From JAIQFL01 sp035295745 (GTDB lineage Bacteria; Acidobacteriota; Terriglobia; Bryobacterales; Bryobacteraceae), in contig DATGIL010000091.1 of NCBI GenBank assembly GCA_035295745.1, positions 1 to 64,000 of the forward strand: a stretch of 64,000 bases of DNA, in the 5' to 3' direction. The notes below the pieces were generated by a model. The model made no database searches, was not told the origin of the DNA, and saw only the letters and a list, made by a program, of their open reading frames with translations. The translations under genes and the position numbers were made by a program. This document shows, one piece after another, positions 43,496 through 51,884 of the stretch (the stretch's first letter is position 1; the number at the start of each line of letters is the position of its first letter).

Positions 43496-44188
43496 TCAAA
43501 ACGGCAACAGACCGAGGAGCAGGCGATACAGAAAGAACGGGCGCCGGATCGCGTCGTTCACCACACCTTTGCCGTCGATGTGAACCTCGAGTTGTCCCAG
43601 GCGATTCGACGCCACGCTGTTCGTCGCATCGATATCCGCGGGCCGGACTACGCCGCGTACGGTGATCATCTGGTGCTCGGAATTAACCTGAATATCCTTT
43701 GAAGCTTCGACCACCAGCGAGCCTCCGGGCAGCACATGCGTGATCCTCGCGGTGAGCGTCGTGCTCAGGGTGGTGGTGCGGCTGGTAGTGCCCTGTCCAG
43801 CCAGTTGCTGGTCTCCCGAGACGTTGGCGAGGTTGGCCAACGCGCCGGTAGCGCTCGTCACACCGGCCAAGGCGGCTATCGAATTCTTGGTGCTCGAGGT
43901 GCGTTGCGTCTTCGTCGTGCCGGTCGTGACCGCCGAGGCCTGCTCCGAGACCACAATCGTCAGCAGGTCATCCACCTGGCTCGCGCGCACGTCCCGCGCG
44001 CCGTCCGCCAGCCTCGAGCCGGGTAGCCAGATCGACCCCGGCGTCAAAGTAGCCGCCACCGCGGACCGTGCCTCCGCATCGGACACATATCGATCCAAAG
44101 GTGTCGCGGAGGCCTGCGCGGGGGGCTTCTTGTTGCCTCCCGAGGCCAATTCTGTTCCCATCAGCATGCAAAGCAACATTAATTTCAT
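43496..44188 (-). CDS. flgH: Flagellar L-ring protein FlgH
   Basis: A 230-aa outer-membrane ring protein. SIWLPGSRLADGARDVRASQ with VDDLLTIVVSEQASA, the LTARITHVLPGGSLVVEASK block and VRPADIDATNSVASNRLGQL are family hallmarks. The N-terminus MKLMLLCMLMGTELASGG has no canonical lipobox at its end (the only Cys is residue 7), whereas FlgH is normally a lipoprotein. AAGGAGG lies just upstream, and ATG 44188 overlaps the flgA stop by four bases. Confidence 0.94.
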   Translation of the reverse strand: MKLMLLCMLMGTELASGGNKKPPAQASATPLDRYVSDAEARSAVAATLTPGSIWLPGSRLADGARDVRASQVDDLLTIVVSEQASAVTTGTTKTQRTSSTKNSIAALAGVTSATGALANLANVSGDQQLAGQGTTSRTTTLSTTLTARITHVLPGGSLVVEASKDIQVNSEHQMITVRGVVRPADIDATNSVASNRLGQLEVHIDGKGVVNDAIRRPFFLYRLLLGLLPF

Positions 44189-45048
44189 TGACCCTCCTTA
44201 CCTACCGACACTTGTCCTTTACCCACGACCACGGCCCAGAAGCGCTTCTTCGAATCTTGATTTCGCACCGGAATATTCTGCCCCACGAAGCCCGACGCTT
44301 CGGCGACCGCAGGCAACTTCAGGTGGGCCCGTCCGCTCCACACCTCGACTTGCACCGTGTCGCCGCGCGCGATGTCTTTCGGAGCTGCGAGCCATTGCGA
44401 GCGCAGTGGAGTTCCAGCCGCCGCCGGCCGCTCGAGAACTTTCCCCACCGCCTGCTCGATTGCCGTGACGAAGATGTTGGCTGCCGGAAACTCCTCGCGC
44501 TTTTCCAGGCGCACCTTGGTTTCGTCAATCACCTGGCCTGGCTTCAGGTCTTCCGTCGCGACAACTCGACTCTCTATCGTCGAGATCTTCACGCGGGCCC
44601 ATACGGAGAAGCGGTGGATTACGCCATACCGGACCGATCCGGACCACAACCCGCCCGAGGGCAGCGGATGCAACCCGCTCAGCGGAAACTCCAATTCGCC
44701 TTCCGGCACGGCCAGCCGGCTATATTCGAGGACTTCGATGGTGGCGTCCGGCAACTGGCGATGTAGCGTTTCCCGCACACGCTCCACGGCGAGCGGCGCG
44801 ATTGGGCGCTCGAAACACAGCTCAGTTATGGGCTCGGTTGAAACATTCAGGCGAGTGGCCAATCTGCGCAATTCGGGCAGACGGAAGATGCGCTGTATGC
44901 CGGGAGCCGGAGCCAACCCGACCGCCTGATCGAAGAGGCCGGTGTCGATACCGGGAAACGCCGGGGCAACGTCCTTGACGGTGATGTGATCGGAACGCGC
45001 GCTCACCGCGAGACACGCGGCGACGGCTAATGAAGTCAGTGGGCTCAT
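44185..45048 (-). CDS. flgA: Flagellar P-ring assembly chaperone FlgA
   Basis: A 287-aa periplasmic chaperone for P-ring assembly, with a signal peptide (PLTSLAVAACLAVSA). The C-terminal SAF domain is clear: RVVATEDLKPGQVIDETKVR, GKVLERPAAAGTPLRSQWLA, IARGDTVQVEVWSGRAHLKL, SGFVGQNIPVRNQDSKK. The N-terminal half is less conserved. Both ends overlap their neighbours by four bases, so it is tightly coupled to flgG and flgH. Confidence 0.92.
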   Translation of the reverse strand: MSPLTSLAVAACLAVSARSDHITVKDVAPAFPGIDTGLFDQAVGLAPAPGIQRIFRLPELRRLATRLNVSTEPITELCFERPIAPLAVERVRETLHRQLPDATIEVLEYSRLAVPEGELEFPLSGLHPLPSGGLWSGSVRYGVIHRFSVWARVKISTIESRVVATEDLKPGQVIDETKVRLEKREEFPAANIFVTAIEQAVGKVLERPAAAGTPLRSQWLAAPKDIARGDTVQVEVWSGRAHLKLPAVAEASGFVGQNIPVRNQDSKKRFWAVVVGKGQVSVGKEGQ

Positions 45049-45836
45049 TTGGAGAGGTTATTGATCTGCTGGTACATCTGGTCGGCGGCCTGCACGACCT
45101 TGGAACTCGCTTCGTAGCCCCGTTGCGCCACGATCAGATTGATAAACTCCTGCACCACCGAGACGTTCGACTGCTCGACGTAGCCTTGCATCACGGTGCC
45201 GAGACCTTCCTGACCTCCGGGTGTCCCGACGGTGGGATCGCCGGAAGCGTCAGTCTGGCTGTATAGGCTGCCACCCAGGCTGTTCAGCCCGGCTGGATTG
45301 GGAAAGTTCGCGAGCTGAATCTGCCCGGCTTGCTGCGCCGCAGTCTGATTCGGCAGATTGTAGCTGACCGTCCCGTCCGGGGCAATCGAAATCGTCTGTG
45401 CGGCCGCCGGAATGGTGATCGCTGGCTCGATGGGATTTCCGTCCGACGTCACAATGTTTCCGTCTTTATCGAGTTGAAATGTCCCGGCACGGGTGTAGGC
45501 CAATGAGCCAGAGGGCAGCCTCACCTGGAAGAATCCCTTGCCCTGAATCACCATATCGAGCGGATTATCGGTTTCCGAAAAGGCCCCTTGCGAAAAGATG
45601 ATCTCGTTGGAGGTGGCGCGCGTACCGAGACCCAGTTGCAAACCCGCAGGCACGACGGTCTGCTGTCCGGAGGCGGATCCCGGTTGCACCACGCTTTGGT
45701 ACATCAGGTCCTGGAATTCCGCGCGCCGGCTCTTGAAACCCACGGTATTGGCGTTGGCCAGATTGTGAGCGATATTGTCGACGTTCATCTGCTGGGCTGC
45801 CATTCCGCTGGCAGCGCTGTAGAGTGCTCGAATCAT
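45045..45836 (-). CDS. flgG: Flagellar distal rod protein FlgG
   Basis: A 263-aa rod protein. Starts MIRALYSAASGMAAQQMNVD then NIAHNLANANTVGFKSRRAE, the classic rod-hook N-terminus; IQGKGFFQVRLPSGSLAYTR is the central block and VSVVQEFINLIVAQRGYEAS the C-terminal one. Full family length. It forms the distal rod crossing the periplasm through the P and L rings encoded next to it. Confidence 0.97.
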   Translation of the reverse strand: MIRALYSAASGMAAQQMNVDNIAHNLANANTVGFKSRRAEFQDLMYQSVVQPGSASGQQTVVPAGLQLGLGTRATSNEIIFSQGAFSETDNPLDMVIQGKGFFQVRLPSGSLAYTRAGTFQLDKDGNIVTSDGNPIEPAITIPAAAQTISIAPDGTVSYNLPNQTAAQQAGQIQLANFPNPAGLNSLGGSLYSQTDASGDPTVGTPGGQEGLGTVMQGYVEQSNVSVVQEFINLIVAQRGYEASSKVVQAADQMYQQINNLSK

Positions 45837-45846
45837 AAATCCCTTT

Positions 45847-46578
45847 CTACGCTCCCACCTTCGCGACTTCCTCTACTGCCCGGCGATTCATCTCCACGCC
45901 AAGCGAAACCGCCTTTTGCAGCATCTCGAATTGGCGCATGACATTGACTAACCGCACCGCAGCCTCGGCCACCCCCGTATTGGAGGCTTCCAATTTCCCC
46001 TGCAGGATTGAGGTGGAAGCGGGCGTTGTGGGCTGCAGAGCGGGGTCGGTCAGACGAAAGTAGTTGCTACCCTGTTTGACCAGCACACGGTTACTCGGAA
46101 AGTCGGCGATGGCGAGTTGTCCGATCGCGTTTCCATCCTGCTGGACATTACCGTCGTTGGAGATGTCCAAAGGACGGGAAGGCTGCAGGGTCAGGCTGGT
46201 GGTGCCCACCCCCATTACCGCATATCCGTCCCCGGTGACCAACCGTCCGTCGGGCGCCAGGCGGAAGTTGCCATTGCGCGTATAGAGAGGTCCGTTCGGA
46301 CCCGCGACCGTGAAGAAGCCGCTCCCCGAGAGAGCCACGTCCAGCTGATTGCCGGTGGACTGAAGCACTCCCTGCGAAAGATCGGTCCAGTGTCGTTCCA
46401 CCAGCGGCATCGTCGAAGAAGGATCCGAGTCCTGCCCGGGACCCACGTAGAGACTGTAGAATTCGCGATCGGCCTTGTATCCTCCGGTCGCGGCATTGGC
46501 CACGTTGTTGGCGAGTAGTTCCAGCGATTCCATGCGGGAGCGAAGTCCACTCGCCGCGGTTGCGGTCAGAACATCCAT
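45847..46578 (-). CDS. flgF: Flagellar proximal rod protein FlgF
   Basis: A 243-aa rod/hook-family protein, first gene of the rod-ring operon. ASGLRSRMESLELLANNVAN then AATGGYKADREFYS, the block ALSGSGFFTVAGPNGPLYTR and the C-terminal EAAVRLVNVMRQFEMLQKAV are typical. It is more diverged than the adjacent flgG, as expected for FlgF. Ten bases separate it from flgG. I see no strong ribosome binding site before the ATG; a perfect 5-3-5 palindrome (46594-46606) lies just upstream. Confidence 0.93.
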   Translation of the reverse strand: MDVLTATAASGLRSRMESLELLANNVANAATGGYKADREFYSLYVGPGQDSDPSSTMPLVERHWTDLSQGVLQSTGNQLDVALSGSGFFTVAGPNGPLYTRNGNFRLAPDGRLVTGDGYAVMGVGTTSLTLQPSRPLDISNDGNVQQDGNAIGQLAIADFPSNRVLVKQGSNYFRLTDPALQPTTPASTSILQGKLEASNTGVAEAAVRLVNVMRQFEMLQKAVSLGVEMNRRAVEEVAKVGA

Positions 46579-46593
46579 AACATGGAGTCAATT

Positions 46594-46606
46594 AGCACGC
46601 TGTGCT
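46594..46606. promoter_or_regulatory. Short palindrome in the divergent flagellar promoter region
   Basis: AGCAC GCT GTGCT is a perfect inverted repeat 15 bases upstream of the flgF start, in the 222-base gap between the two divergent flagellar operons. It could be an operator or chance. I found no convincing sigma-28 (TAAA-15-GCCGATAA) or sigma-54 (GG-10-GC) promoter in the gap. Confidence 0.35.
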
Positions 46607-46800
46607 CCAAGCAGTAAAGCAGGTCTAACTCTCTCAAAAGATGGAATCGGCGACACGATGAAATGGATATGGGAGGAGTGCGCCGCGCCAGAATCTTGCC
46701 GCAACCCTCTCCCGTGACAATTTCCTGCCGCGGCCATCCTGTCTAACCCATTGAAAATCAGCGCTCCTCCATTGGTCTCCAATCTGCAATTCATCCTGCC

Positions 46801-49230
46801 GTGACCGCTCCTTCCATCCGAGCCCCTCTTCTCGACGGCCCGCTCCCGCAGGCCGTTGAGGCATATCCCCGGACCGCGTCCGCGAAAGAGGCGCTCCAGA
46901 GAGAATCGTTCCGGGCGGATAGCGATCGCCAAAATCCATCCGAGGGCAAGCCATTTCCGGTGCTGTTGATAAGCCTGTTCGGGGAATCCGATTCTCAGGC
47001 AGTGGCGCCAGGAGCCGGTTCCACCACCCCCCATACCGAAACATTGGGAGGTACTTTCCGTAGATCGCTTGAACCCTCTGCCAGCGCGAGTTCCGCGAAG
47101 GCGCCGCAGCAAACTACTGTGAGTCCCTTCGCGAGCAATCAGCAACTTCCCTTGCCCGCTCCGAAACTCAACGGTAAATCGCCGGTCCAGTCCTATAGCA
47201 TCTCGAGCAGTCTCGCACCTGACCCGCGGACTCCGCTGACACAGGCGGACACCTCCGATATACAGCCACGCAGCGCGTTTCCTTTGCCTGGTGCTGATCC
47301 GGTTTCCTTGCGGACCGCGAAGACCCCGAAGGCCAGCACTCATGGAACCAAGATTCCGCCAAAGCAGACCCACCGCCAGCAAGAATACTTCGTAGTGACG
47401 AACCACGTTCCGGCGGACAGGAAACTTGCAACCACTAGTCCCACCGCAGAGACCACCCCGCTCGGGATCCTTGGAGACGATGCTTCCGCGAATCTCGCAT
47501 CCCCGGTGCCTTCTGATCCTATAGGGCTTTCAGTCTCCGAATCGGATTCCACAGCAGACGCACGGGTCCCGCAGTTCGTCTCCAGCGTTGCGAGCAAATT
47601 GGACGCGCCGGTCGAGGCTCCCTTGCGACATTTCTCCGGCAAGGCTGATTCTCCGCGAGCCGCTCAAGCTTCTTCACGAATTGCTCTTCCTTCCGTCACG
47701 GCGCCGATGTATTCACGGCCCGAAAATCCGATGCTGGCGACCCGGTCCTCTGCTGCAACCACGGCACCCACTCAGCCGCAGATTACGGACTGCTCACCCC
47801 AATCGGCACTCCTGCAAGGGAATTTATCTGCTGCCACAAGCGAGCCATCCACCGCTGCACAGCCAGTCAGCCCTCGTCTGGCGCCTTCGCCGACAGTCCA
47901 AGCGCCGTTGTCTTCGGACCGCCTCGATCCAGAATCGTTCGACTGGAAGTCGACCGATCCGAGCCCGCTCAGTTTACTGTCCTTCGTTCCTGAGGCGCCT
48001 TCTGCCAAACAGGTTCAAGCGCACGTGAAAAGAAAAACTCAACAGCGGGACCAGGGCCAGACGAATCAGCCTGTCCGGCCCGGAGCTGACTCTGCTGGAG
48101 TGCTGGCACCGTCAACGTCGACGGCCACGATTCCATTGACATCCGCGCCCACATCGCCCCTGCCTGCATCGCCTGTGTCGACACCGCCGGTGCAGGCGGA
48201 CGACCCAAGGCAGGAACAGCCCCCGGAGGGGCCCCGCCAGCGTCCACTCCGAAGCTTCGCTAAGGAGGGACATGGTTCGGGCCCGGTTGACCGTGCCAGA
48301 TCTGCGTCCATTGTGCCCGAAGCCGTAGAGTCGTTAGCGGAAGACAGCCTCAACATTTCCGGCGGAAATCCCGGAAATGAAGATTCCCGCGCGCCTGCCC
48401 AATCGGCCTTTAGTGGACGCCTGATTCCTCTGATGGAGCAAGCCGAACCCAGCGCACCAGCGCGTGGCTTGGCGCCCATCATGACTGACCGAATGAGTGC
48501 GCCACCCGGGGCCGCTCCGGCCTCGAAACCCACTGAAGACGCCGAACTGCCCGTGCGCGCCATCGAAAAGCCTGCCGCTACCACCAATGAGCGAAGCGCG
48601 ACGCCCGGGCAGGCTGCGGAAAAGGCCGATTCAACTTCGGAAAACCGGCCGTCAAAGCAGTCTGGGGGCCAGCCATCGGACAGCGTGCACGACGCACCAC
48701 CCGCGCCCGCCGGAATGCCCCAGGCCTTCGAGAGAAGCCATCCTGTTTCCGACCTCCGCCCCAGAACCAATCCCGCTGCCGTCGAAAGGGAATCGACCTG
48801 GCTGGAAACCGAGACGCCGAAACCGGCGGCCGCCACCCACGATATCAAGCTGGAGGTGAGCAGCGGCGAACAGCGAGTCGAGCTGCATTTGGTGGATCGC
48901 GGAGGCGACGTACACGTCGACGTGCGGACTCCGGACACCCATCTGGCGGGAGAGCTTCGAGAGAACCTGCCCACCCTTTCCTCGCGGCTCGAGCAAAGCG
49001 GGTTGAGACCGGAAGAATGGCACACCAGCACGCCCGTGACTGGCGAATGGCACCGGCAGCTCGACCACTCGGCTGGCACCAATACCAGCGATCCTAACAG
49101 TCAGCCCCGCCAGGACACCCGTGAGCGGCAGGACGATCCGCAGCACCGCCCAGCCAAAGAAGTCGACGAACAAGCCCATCGAAAACAGAAAGGAAAGGAA
49201 TTCGCATGGTACATGTCCTCTCTCCCATAA
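46801..49230 (+). CDS. fliK: Flagellar hook-length control protein FliK
   Basis: An 809-aa protein, very long for FliK (usually 400-600). The bulk is low-complexity Pro/Ser/Ala/Thr sequence. The conserved hook-length domain is at the C-terminus: KLEVSSGEQRVELHLVDRGG then DVHVDVRTPDTHLAGELREN and LSSRLEQSGLRPEEWH. FliK is exported and measures the hook, then switches the export gate through FlhB. Start is GTG 46801. The position before flgD-flgE agrees. The long disordered spacer may imply a long hook. Confidence 0.88.
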   Translation: MTAPSIRAPLLDGPLPQAVEAYPRTASAKEALQRESFRADSDRQNPSEGKPFPVLLISLFGESDSQAVAPGAGSTTPHTETLGGTFRRSLEPSASASSAKAPQQTTVSPFASNQQLPLPAPKLNGKSPVQSYSISSSLAPDPRTPLTQADTSDIQPRSAFPLPGADPVSLRTAKTPKASTHGTKIPPKQTHRQQEYFVVTNHVPADRKLATTSPTAETTPLGILGDDASANLASPVPSDPIGLSVSESDSTADARVPQFVSSVASKLDAPVEAPLRHFSGKADSPRAAQASSRIALPSVTAPMYSRPENPMLATRSSAATTAPTQPQITDCSPQSALLQGNLSAATSEPSTAAQPVSPRLAPSPTVQAPLSSDRLDPESFDWKSTDPSPLSLLSFVPEAPSAKQVQAHVKRKTQQRDQGQTNQPVRPGADSAGVLAPSTSTATIPLTSAPTSPLPASPVSTPPVQADDPRQEQPPEGPRQRPLRSFAKEGHGSGPVDRARSASIVPEAVESLAEDSLNISGGNPGNEDSRAPAQSAFSGRLIPLMEQAEPSAPARGLAPIMTDRMSAPPGAAPASKPTEDAELPVRAIEKPAATTNERSATPGQAAEKADSTSENRPSKQSGGQPSDSVHDAPPAPAGMPQAFERSHPVSDLRPRTNPAAVERESTWLETETPKPAAATHDIKLEVSSGEQRVELHLVDRGGDVHVDVRTPDTHLAGELRENLPTLSSRLEQSGLRPEEWHTSTPVTGEWHRQLDHSAGTNTSDPNSQPRQDTRERQDDPQHRPAKEVDEQAHRKQKGKEFAWYMSSLP

Positions 49231-49736
49231 GGTCACAGATCCACACGGCCGCCACCACCAGGAAGCCCGCGACGCCGGCCGCGACAACCACCGCCACCAC
49301 GACGTCCGATACGGGAGCGGCCGATTTCAAGGCGATCTTCACTCCCAAGGTAAGCTCGACACCTTCGACCGGTACACTGCCGGCAACGGTCGCGCCTGTC
49401 CCGGCACCTACCGCGGAGTCTGTCTTCGGGCCCAGCCCATGGGTCTCGAATCCGACCGGCGTCGGGCCGAATGGTGCGACCTATTCGTACAATCCCTACT
49501 ACTTCGCCAGCGCGGACACGGCGGCAAAAGTGGCTCAGATGGTTGGCGGGACCGTGGTCCAGAGCAACCAACTCACCGGGAATGGCGGCGCTTTTTCACA
49601 AAACCAGCCTAATCTGATGGTGCAACTGCCGAATGGGCACCTCATCAATCCTGGTCTAGTCGCCTCGTTCTACACCCACGGGTATCCGCAATCCTATGTC
49701 GACCAAATGGTGGCGAGCGAAGCCGCCAACGTGTAA
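49206..49736 (+). CDS. Unrecognised flagellar-locus protein
   Basis: A 176-aa protein between fliK and flgD, overlapping the fliK end by 25 bases, with a purine-rich GGAAAGGAA upstream. The N-terminal 60 residues are Ala/Thr/Pro-rich and probably disordered; the rest reads NPYYFASADTAAKVAQMVGG, TVVQSNQLTGNGGAFSQNQP and LPNGHLINPGLVASFYTHGY then PQSYVDQMVASE. No signal peptide. The low-complexity start resembles that of exported axial proteins, so a hook-assembly substrate or chaperone is possible. Not recognised. Confidence 0.75.
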   Translation: MVHVLSPIRSQIHTAATTRKPATPAATTTATTTSDTGAADFKAIFTPKVSSTPSTGTLPATVAPVPAPTAESVFGPSPWVSNPTGVGPNGATYSYNPYYFASADTAAKVAQMVGGTVVQSNQLTGNGGAFSQNQPNLMVQLPNGHLINPGLVASFYTHGYPQSYVDQMVASEAANV

Positions 49737-49750
49737 GGAGTAAAAAAACC

Positions 49751-50044
49751 ATGACATCGATGATTACCTCCAATCAAGCCGCGACCGGAAGCGGCCAAAC
49801 GTCCTCCGGCAGCAGTACCACCACCGCCACGCCGTCGGTTGACAAGAATATGTTCATGCAACTTCTGGTTGCGCAATTACAGAATCAGGACCCACTCAAT
49901 CCTTCCGACGGAACTCAGTTCGTAACCCAGCTCGCGCAATTCCAGCAACTGGAGCAGTCCGTGAACTCAGGGCAGGACATAACGGCGATTCGCACCGACC
50001 TGGACCAACTGGTCTCGTCATCTAGTAGCGTCAAGCAGTCCTAA
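49751..50044 (+). CDS. flgD: Flagellar hook-capping protein FlgD, minimal form
   Basis: A 97-aa protein. Residues about 29-75 contain the FlgD signature DKNMFMQLLVAQLQNQDPLN then PSDGTQFVTQLAQFQQLEQS. After it only about 20 residues remain, so the Tudor/Ig-like C-terminal domains that form the cap plates in longer FlgD proteins are missing. It should still cap hook growth, since it lies directly before flgE. AAGGAG precedes the start. Confidence 0.9.
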   Translation: MTSMITSNQAATGSGQTSSGSSTTTATPSVDKNMFMQLLVAQLQNQDPLNPSDGTQFVTQLAQFQQLEQSVNSGQDITAIRTDLDQLVSSSSSVKQS

Positions 50045-50057
50045 TACGGAGGCACAC

Positions 50058-51332
50058 ATGTTTACTACGTCCTTTTCCACCGCTCTTTCGGCCCTAAATG
50101 CAACCTCCACGGCAATCGATGTGGTGGGCAACAACCTGGCAAATTTGAACACGCCCGGATTCAAAACCAGCGACGTGGAGTTTCGCGATCTGGTCACACA
50201 ATCACTCGGCGCGGGGCTCGGCGACACCCAGGTAGGATTCGGAACCGGCACGCCGTTGACGGTTCGCCAATTCACCCAGGGCTCGATCCAGCCCAGTACG
50301 GGCCTCCTGAATGCCGCCATTCAGGGTGACGGTTTCTTCGTCGTCCAGGATTCTTCGGGAAACACGAATTATACTCGCGCTGGGGATTTTCAGGTCGATA
50401 AGTCTGGTAATCTGCTCACCAGCAACAGCGAGTTTGTGCAGGGATGGACCACTATCGATTCGACGACCGGCAACGTCAACACCAACGGGCCGGTGAGCAA
50501 CATCACCGTGCCGGTGGGGTCTGTGAAAGCGCCGATAGCGACGTCCAGCTTCACCGTCGACTTGAACTTGAATTCCGCAGCGGCGGCCGACTCCACCTCG
50601 GACTTCACCACTCCGGTGACGGTGTACGACAGTTTAGGGAAATCGCACGTAATCACACTCGATTTTCAAAAAACCGGGACCAATACCTGGAGCTATCAGG
50701 CCTATGTTCCCGGCGATGAGATCGGCGGCGGAACGGCTGGCACGCCTTCGGCGATTTCCGGGGCAAGCGGCACCCTCACTTTCGGCAACGGCGATGGACT
50801 CTTAACCGACCCCGCCAATGGCAGTCCCATCCAGTTTTCGATTCCCGGGCTTACCGACGGCGCCAAAGATATGAATCTGAGCTGGAATCCCTATACCAGC
50901 GCCGGAGTCGGCCGGATCACCCAATTTGGGCAAGACTCGGCACCGTCGGCCAGTTCGCAGAACGGATCGCCGGCCGCACAGTTGAGCCATATCGGATTGG
51001 CAGATGGCGGTCAGATTCTGGCGCAGTACACGGACGGCACCGAAGTCGTTGTGGGCCAGGTCGCGCTGGCCTCCATCCCCAATCCCGACACTCTGGTGGC
51101 TGCGGGCAATAACAACTTCCAGGTGAGCGCCCGCACCGCTATACCGTCGGTCGGCCTGCCGGGGACGGGTGGCCGCGGAACCATCGCCGGCAGTTCCATC
51201 GAGGCATCCACGGTTGATATTGCGACCGAGTTTACCAATTTGATCGTCTATCAGCGGGGCTACGAGGCGAACTCCAAAGTCGTCACGACAGCCGACACTT
51301 TAAGCCAGGACACTATCAACTTAATCCGGTAA
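50058..51332 (+). CDS. flgE: Flagellar hook protein FlgE
   Basis: A 424-aa hook subunit. N-terminus FSTALSALNATSTAIDVVGN then NLANLNTPGFKTSDVEFRDL; GDGFFVVQDSSGNTNYTRAG is the central rod-hook block; TPVTVYDSLGKSHVITLDF is hook-specific; the C-terminus VDIATEFTNLIVYQRGYEAN then SKVVTTADTL closes the D0 helices. Family length. GGAGG lies upstream of ATG 50058. Confidence 0.96.
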   Translation: MFTTSFSTALSALNATSTAIDVVGNNLANLNTPGFKTSDVEFRDLVTQSLGAGLGDTQVGFGTGTPLTVRQFTQGSIQPSTGLLNAAIQGDGFFVVQDSSGNTNYTRAGDFQVDKSGNLLTSNSEFVQGWTTIDSTTGNVNTNGPVSNITVPVGSVKAPIATSSFTVDLNLNSAAAADSTSDFTTPVTVYDSLGKSHVITLDFQKTGTNTWSYQAYVPGDEIGGGTAGTPSAISGASGTLTFGNGDGLLTDPANGSPIQFSIPGLTDGAKDMNLSWNPYTSAGVGRITQFGQDSAPSASSQNGSPAAQLSHIGLADGGQILAQYTDGTEVVVGQVALASIPNPDTLVAAGNNNFQVSARTAIPSVGLPGTGGRGTIAGSSIEASTVDIATEFTNLIVYQRGYEANSKVVTTADTLSQDTINLIR

Positions 51333-51339
51333 GCTGCCG

Positions 51340-51585
51340 ATGACTCCTCAGGAAGAGATTGCACCGCTCGGTGATATTCCGGTCGAGATCGAGGTCGAAC
51401 TCGACCGGCGCGAGATGACAACTCGCGAGGTGCTGCAGTTAGAAGAAGGCAGCATCATCAGCACGATGCGGTCCGCTGGCGAAAATATCGACATCTACAT
51501 CGGCGGCGTGTTGTGCGGATCGGGCGAAATCGTGGTGGTCGAGAGCACGCTCGGCGTGCGGATCACCGACTTCCGTGACGATTGA
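51340..51585 (+). CDS. fliN: Short FliN-type (SpoA-domain) switch protein
   Basis: An 81-aa protein consisting of one SpoA domain: IPVEIEVELDRREMTTREVL then QLEEGSIISTMRSAGENIDI and SGEIVVVESTLGVRITDF. This is the C-ring component FliN (or an export-linked SpoA protein). Its place between flgE and fliO, in the export-gate block, is usual for FliN. A second SpoA protein is encoded at 58.9 kb. It ends inside the ribosome binding region of fliO. Confidence 0.88.
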   Translation: MTPQEEIAPLGDIPVEIEVELDRREMTTREVLQLEEGSIISTMRSAGENIDIYIGGVLCGSGEIVVVESTLGVRITDFRDD

Positions 51586-51596
51586 GGAGTTTCGGA

Positions 51597-51884
51597 ATGG
51601 AAATTTTCCAAGAACTGGCAGCGGTCGGCGGCGTGCTGATGCTGCTGCTCGCAACCCTGTGGTGGCTACGCCGCCGCGGCTACGCCGCCATCCTTCCTGT
51701 CAAGAAGAGCTCCGGGCGCAGGCTGGAATGCCTCGAGCGCCTGCCTCTCGGGCCCCAACACACACTTCATCTGGTCCGGATGGGCGACACCGCGCTGCTG
51801 CTAGCCTCCACGCCTGGCGGATGCGCACTGGTGGAGAGCCGTCCCATCCGTGAGATGGTAGGGCGATCCGAGGCCACCCAGTGA
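51597..51884 (+). CDS. fliO: Flagellar export protein FliO
   Basis: A 95-aa single-pass membrane protein. FQELAAVGGVLMLLLATLWW is the membrane helix and SSGRRLECLERLPLGPQHTL then HLVRMGDTALLLASTPGG the cytoplasmic FliO domain. FliO assists FliP assembly. ATG 51597 is preferred over the in-frame TTG 51582 because GAGGAG lies seven bases upstream. Its stop overlaps the fliP GTG start. Confidence 0.88.
   Translation: MEIFQELAAVGGVLMLLLATLWWLRRRGYAAILPVKKSSGRRLECLERLPLGPQHTLHLVRMGDTALLLASTPGGCALVESRPIREMVGRSEATQ

Noticed and set aside
46579..46800. Sigma-28 or sigma-54 flagellar promoters
   Set aside because: I looked for TAAA-15-GCCGATAA and GG-10-GC patterns on both strands and found no convincing match.
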